Assembly: GCF_950023065.1 (NCBI RefSeq) | Contig: NC_088677.1 | Span: 22,217,230-22,281,229, forward strand | DNA from: Planococcus citri | Taxonomy: Eukaryota; Arthropoda; Insecta; Hemiptera; Pseudococcidae | DNA length: 64,000 nucleotides | Direction: 5' to 3' | In this document: piece by piece, positions 60,201-64,000 of the stretch | How positions within the stretch are numbered: the stretch's first letter is position 1 | Layout: the number at the start of each line of letters is the position of its first letter | Translations under genes and position numbers: made by a program | Notes under the pieces: model-generated | The model's database searches: none | Told to the model about the DNA's origin: nothing | What the model saw: the letters and a program-made list of their open reading frames with translations, nothing else

Positions 60201-63150
60201 AATGAAGTAACTTTAGTAACCAAAAACTTACAAAACGTGAGAATTGAGCAAATAACGTGGAAATAAAATCACTAAAAAACCAGGGCATTTCAATTTAAAA
60301 AAAAAATAAAATAAAAAAAAATAAAATTTTCACTTTTTGGCTGTTACTGGCAAAAATTGATACATTTTCCAAATTTTTGACAGAGTAGTTCTTTGATAAA
60401 AAGGCACAACTTTTCAACAATTTTAAACAAAACAATGACAATTTCTGATAATTTCAGCCTTCAGGCAAAGAAGTATGATGTTGATAATTTTAATAAAAAA
60501 GGCAAAGCTTTCTTGGCATTTTTTGGCAAAAAAGTGAGACTATTGAGCAATTCTTAGAATATTTGTCAAAAAAGCCACAATTTTCAGTAATTTTTGGGAA
60601 AAAAGCAAAACTTTTGGCAATTTTTAGTAAAAAATTTAACAAGTGAGATTTCTCAACTTATGGCAATTTCTGGGAAAATGGTGACATTTTTTTTGCAATG
60701 TTTGTCGAGGAAAGATGAGACTTTTTTGAAACTTTCCAATTTTTTGGGGAGGGGGGGGGGGATATTGGTAAAAAGTAATACTTCGACAGTTATAGCAAAA
60801 AGCGACGCTTTTTGGTAAATTTTTGAGTTTCGAGTTATCGAGGTTCCAATGTATTTTTTCTCTATCCATTCAAACCGAGTAAGAGCCCTATAATATTAAT
60901 TTCCCAGCATAAGGAACTTATAAAAAAAAATCAGCAAAATTAGAGGACCTGAACCCAAATCATGACAGATTTGACCAAAAAGACGATGGGATTACAAAAT
61001 CGTTTCAAGCACAAAATCAAAATCGATAAAAATAAACAATTCTCCGTACTTTGAAACCCTGTCCTACTCCACCAAGAACATTTTCAACGGGTACTTTGAC
61101 ATCTTCGTAATATACTTCGGTCGTATTGGAGGCTTTGATACCCATTTTTTTCTCAGGAGGTCCATTGGTCACGCCTCCGAATTTACGTTCAACTATGAAT
61201 GCTGTAACTTTATCTTTTTCATTTCCTAAATTGAAATAAAAAAAAAACATAATTAACTTTTTTAAAAAAATTATACGAGTAGCAACGCATGAAGATTGCA
61301 AAATATGAACGATGATCGTTACCATTTTCATCTTTGACTGGAGTTTGAGCGAATACTGTCATTACTTCGGCCAGTCCTCCATTACTAATCCAGATTTTAC
61401 TACCGTTTAATATGAAGTGTTTACCGTCCGGCGATAAAACAGCTCGGGTTCTGTAAAAATAAGAAAAATAATAATAATGAGACAAAATAATAAGCTATAT
61501 TAAAAACCCAATTCAAGTTCATGAATATTCAAAATTTTGTAAGTAGGTATCTAATTTGAATTTTTTAATTGCGAGTAAGTATGTATATTTTAATGCAATA
61601 TTTTTCGTTAACACTCTTATAGGTGATTAAACGTATCGTTATCGAGATATCTGGCGAGGTAAATGAACAGACTATTCAATAAAATTATCATCGATAAAAA
61701 CTTCAACTTCAACAAGTGTAAACGTAACGACAAGCAGTTAACATTCGACCTTCGACTGTAAAAATTAGCTTTAAAAATTCACAAATTTGATCTAATCAGA
61801 GCAATAAATGGAAAAAATTGACGTATAGGTATAGCTAACGACAGGAAGAAACTCCCAGAGTTGGAAAATTTCACAACGTGGGTTCACCTAGTAAAACCAA
61901 ATACACAATGACCCATTCAACTTTAAACCTACGATAAGGCTTTATCAATTCTTCGAAAAATACAGTAAAATTTCACCGAATTTTTCAACAGAATAGAGTA
62001 GGTAACTTACTTGATAGAACCAGCATCACTTCCCGACGATGGTTCGGTTAGACAAAAAGCAGCGAATTCTTTTCCGGTGGAAACTCTAGGTAGATATTTA
62101 GCCTTTTGTTCTGGAGTTCCAAACAATAGGATACCCTGTAAAATGAACCGTAAGTTGATGATAAAGTCGATCGACGAGTAACACGATAGGAATTTTGTTA
62201 ACGTGATCAATGTGTTATGTAACCTTTGCCCAGCTGACAATGATTACTTACGTTTGTTTTAATTACTCATCAAATTAGAAATGATTGTAAATAAAAATAG
62301 CCTATGGTATTGGCATCGTCAACGACACGTATGTTCGTGTACAGAAATGACAAAATAATTCGAGTCTAAATTTGTGTGTATAGTACCTTGAATCCTATAG
62401 ACTGATGTGCTCCCAATGTAATAGCAACGCCAAGATCTGACCCGACGAGTTCTACGAGTCTTGCGTATTGTGTATTATTCAAGCCGAGGCCACCGAGTTC
62501 AGTTGGCACTTGCAAAGCGAACAAACCCATTTCCCACATTTGCTCCAACGTGGCGGGCTCGACAGCTTCGAGTTCTTCATTTTTGGCTGGGTTGTTTACT
62601 TCCTAGATGAGAAAAAAAGGCCTAATTTTAGTATACGTGTTTTCAATCTACGTAAAGAAAATTCCTATGTCAAGGACGATCTACGTAACGCGAGCAGCGG
62701 TGTTTACGTAAACAATCGTATTGATCTACGTGACTGAAACGAACACATGCAGCCTGCTGTCTTTTATTACGAATATATACAAACACTTACGTTGAAGAAT
62801 CTGGACAAAGGATCCAATAGAGCTTTAATAGTTTCAGTTTGCTCTTCGTTTAATACTTCGGGATAAGGGAATACTTGGGAACCTTGTAACGTTCCTTTGA
62901 ATAGGTTCAAAGCGAATGATTTGGATTCTTTGGGCGCAGCTTTCTCTAATTTAGCTTCTTTCTTATCTGCTAATCTTATGGCTGAGTTTGTTATCAGTCT
63001 GAAACACGTTTGTGACATTTTTAGAGTAACACACTGAGTTAGAACTAGAAGTTATCTTAGAGATACTCACCTTAATTGTGTTTCAAAATTAGGATTACAA
63101 ACGATACATTTGTTCTGCAATTTGCTAACGATATTCAATACTCTGAACAT
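57219..63150 (-). CDS. ACADVL: Very-long-chain acyl-CoA dehydrogenase, mitochondrial
   Basis: Ten coding exons join in phase to 634 aa: 63071-63150, 62791-62998, 62387-62602, 62011-62135, 61323-61450, 61050-61225, 58190-58453, 57732-58088, 57445-57657, 57219-57356. Human VLCAD is 655 aa. The FAD enzyme performs the first step of beta-oxidation of long acyl-CoAs at the inner mitochondrial membrane and passes electrons to ETF. Seen here: a basic amphipathic presequence ('MFRVLNIVSKLQNK'); ACAD signature 1 'CLTEPSSGSD' (196-205); 'GSKIWISNGG'; 'GPPEKKMGIKASNT'; signature 2 'QILGGMGFMK' (415-424); and 'RIFEGTNDILRL' with the expected catalytic base E442. The C-terminal helical extension separates VLCAD/ACAD9 from short- and medium-chain enzymes. 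Sequence favours VLCAD over ACAD9. The 2.6 kb sixth intron is repeat-rich. aataaa overlaps the stop. Confidence 0.95.
58676..59215 (+). repeat. Tandem repeat, unit about 110-135 bp, in ACADVL intron 6
   Basis: Four to five units contain 'cctgaaaatcaaaaaa', 'gtgacatatggtttattagg', 'gcgctgaatacgaatatc' and a C-rich spacer (with a run of about 14 C near 59020). An inverted relative appears near 59735-59830. The long plus-strand open frame at 59050-59391 arises from it. Confidence 0.8.
60360..60830 (+). repeat. Minisatellite related to the 29.8 kb array, in ACADVL intron 6
   Basis: Units of the form 'aaaag(g)caaaacttttggcaatttttagt' are present. The word family matches 29815-30600 and 34525-34770 but with more divergence. 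A G run lies near 60751. Confidence 0.6.
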
Positions 63151-64000
63151 TTTAGGAAATTTAAATATTTACACAATATACAGGCCAATAATACGAATTA
63201 ATTAACACATAAACACTATTCCAACTACACGTAATTTTGAAACAATGACTGATAACTCCAAGTTCAGTTTTCTTATCGACGAAGCAGGAAAACCTCAACG
63301 TAAAAGTTCATGTTCATGACAAATAAAATACAAACATTCTACGTCATAACGACTGCACTGTTGCCATGGCGAGGTATTGAAAATTACCATCAAGTAGACT
63401 GTGGACTGTGGAGAAAGTTTTCAAAAATTTTCATCACTCTTCGGTCTTTATTCTTCATCATGCTGATTCTATTTGATGGAAAAAAGAATGCATGAAATCA
63501 TTAAACCTTCAGTTTGATTGATAGAAAAAAATTCTAACCAATACCAAGTTATCAACAGCAACAGGACACTCAACTCAAACTCAAAAGCCTTTCCAAAAGA
63601 TACATAAACTTAATAGCCTAGCATAATATGCAAGTTCAGCATTTTTCTTTTACTATTACTAGTTATCTCTTACCGGACTCACCGATGAAAAAAAAAAAAA
63701 TCGACGAATCTAATCTATGTTCTAAATAGAATAACTGAACAATACATTCTCAAAAGAACGAAGGAGTAGATTTCAGTTCGACTTGCAAACACATCGAATT
63801 GTTTCAATCTTTTCTAGAGATTAAAAAAAAAGTATAAACATACGTAGAAAACTCATTACTCAATTACTCATAGTCTAAACTTGATCTCACAAATCAAATA
63901 GGGATACCAATTGGGCAATTGCATTCTATCATTCAGAGAGATTTACGTACCTAGGTAGGTAATTAATAATTTTTACAACAAAATGCTGGACGATTCTACA
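63151..64000. other. Upstream region of ACADVL
   Basis: This stretch should contain the ACADVL promoter and 5' untranslated region on the minus strand. I see no TATA box at a fixed distance. A cre-half-site-like tacgtcat lies near 63341. No gene is seen in 63300-64000. Confidence 0.4.

Noticed and set aside
1..64000. CRISPR arrays, operons, prokaryotic-type gene clusters or horizontally acquired bacterial genes
   Set aside because: None seen. All recognisable genes are spliced animal genes and the repeats are not CRISPR-like in spacing or conservation.

Overview
This is a eukaryotic, AT-rich, intron-bearing window from an insect-type genome. Its genes have small spliced exons with GT/AG ends. 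It carries Jockey- and RTE-type LINEs, mariner, hAT and Tc1-like elements, and many copies of the palindrome TAGGTACCTA with its relatives (ggtaggta, actcgta). I associate that style with Sternorrhyncha (aphids, scale insects, mealybugs). A hemipteran, perhaps a mealybug or scale insect, is my inference only. No bacterial or viral gene blocks were seen.

Layout. 1-42 kb holds almost no host genes. It is a landscape of degenerate repeats and nested mobile elements: a 3.4 kb hAT-like element with tRNA-like modules and a 216 bp palindrome (4.2-7.6 kb); an RTE-like LINE split by a TIR element that carries two further MITEs (11.5-14.2 kb); foldback elements with a clean hAT MITE inside (19.7-21.3 kb); and a nested locus at 29.8-34.8 kb. 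There, a Jockey LINE lying in a minisatellite was hit by a mariner, a 1.7 kb hAT-like element and a 264 bp hAT MITE. The LINE protein can be read through each hAT insertion once the element and one 8 bp target duplication are ignored.

42-64 kb is the genic part. (1) A two-THAP-domain protein with a C-terminal array of seven 78 bp repeats (+). (2) A CP110-type centriolar protein (-). (3) A small coiled-coil protein of unknown function (+). (4) An AMMECR1 orthologue (+). (5) A very-long-chain acyl-CoA dehydrogenase with ten coding exons (-). All exon boundaries were derived by reading splice sites and checking phase. The genes have unrelated jobs (DNA binding, centriole capping, unknown, unknown nuclear, mitochondrial beta-oxidation) and do not form a pathway.

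Most interesting observation: the AMMECR1 frame ends at a UAG followed by CAA CUA, which fits the UAG-CAR-YYA readthrough context known from tobacco mosaic virus. A perfect 8 bp GC-rich hairpin starts 8 nt after the stop. Beyond it the same frame stays open for 134 codons of protein-like, Tyr/Ser/Pro/His-rich sequence. This looks like programmed stop-codon readthrough giving a C-terminally extended AMMECR1.
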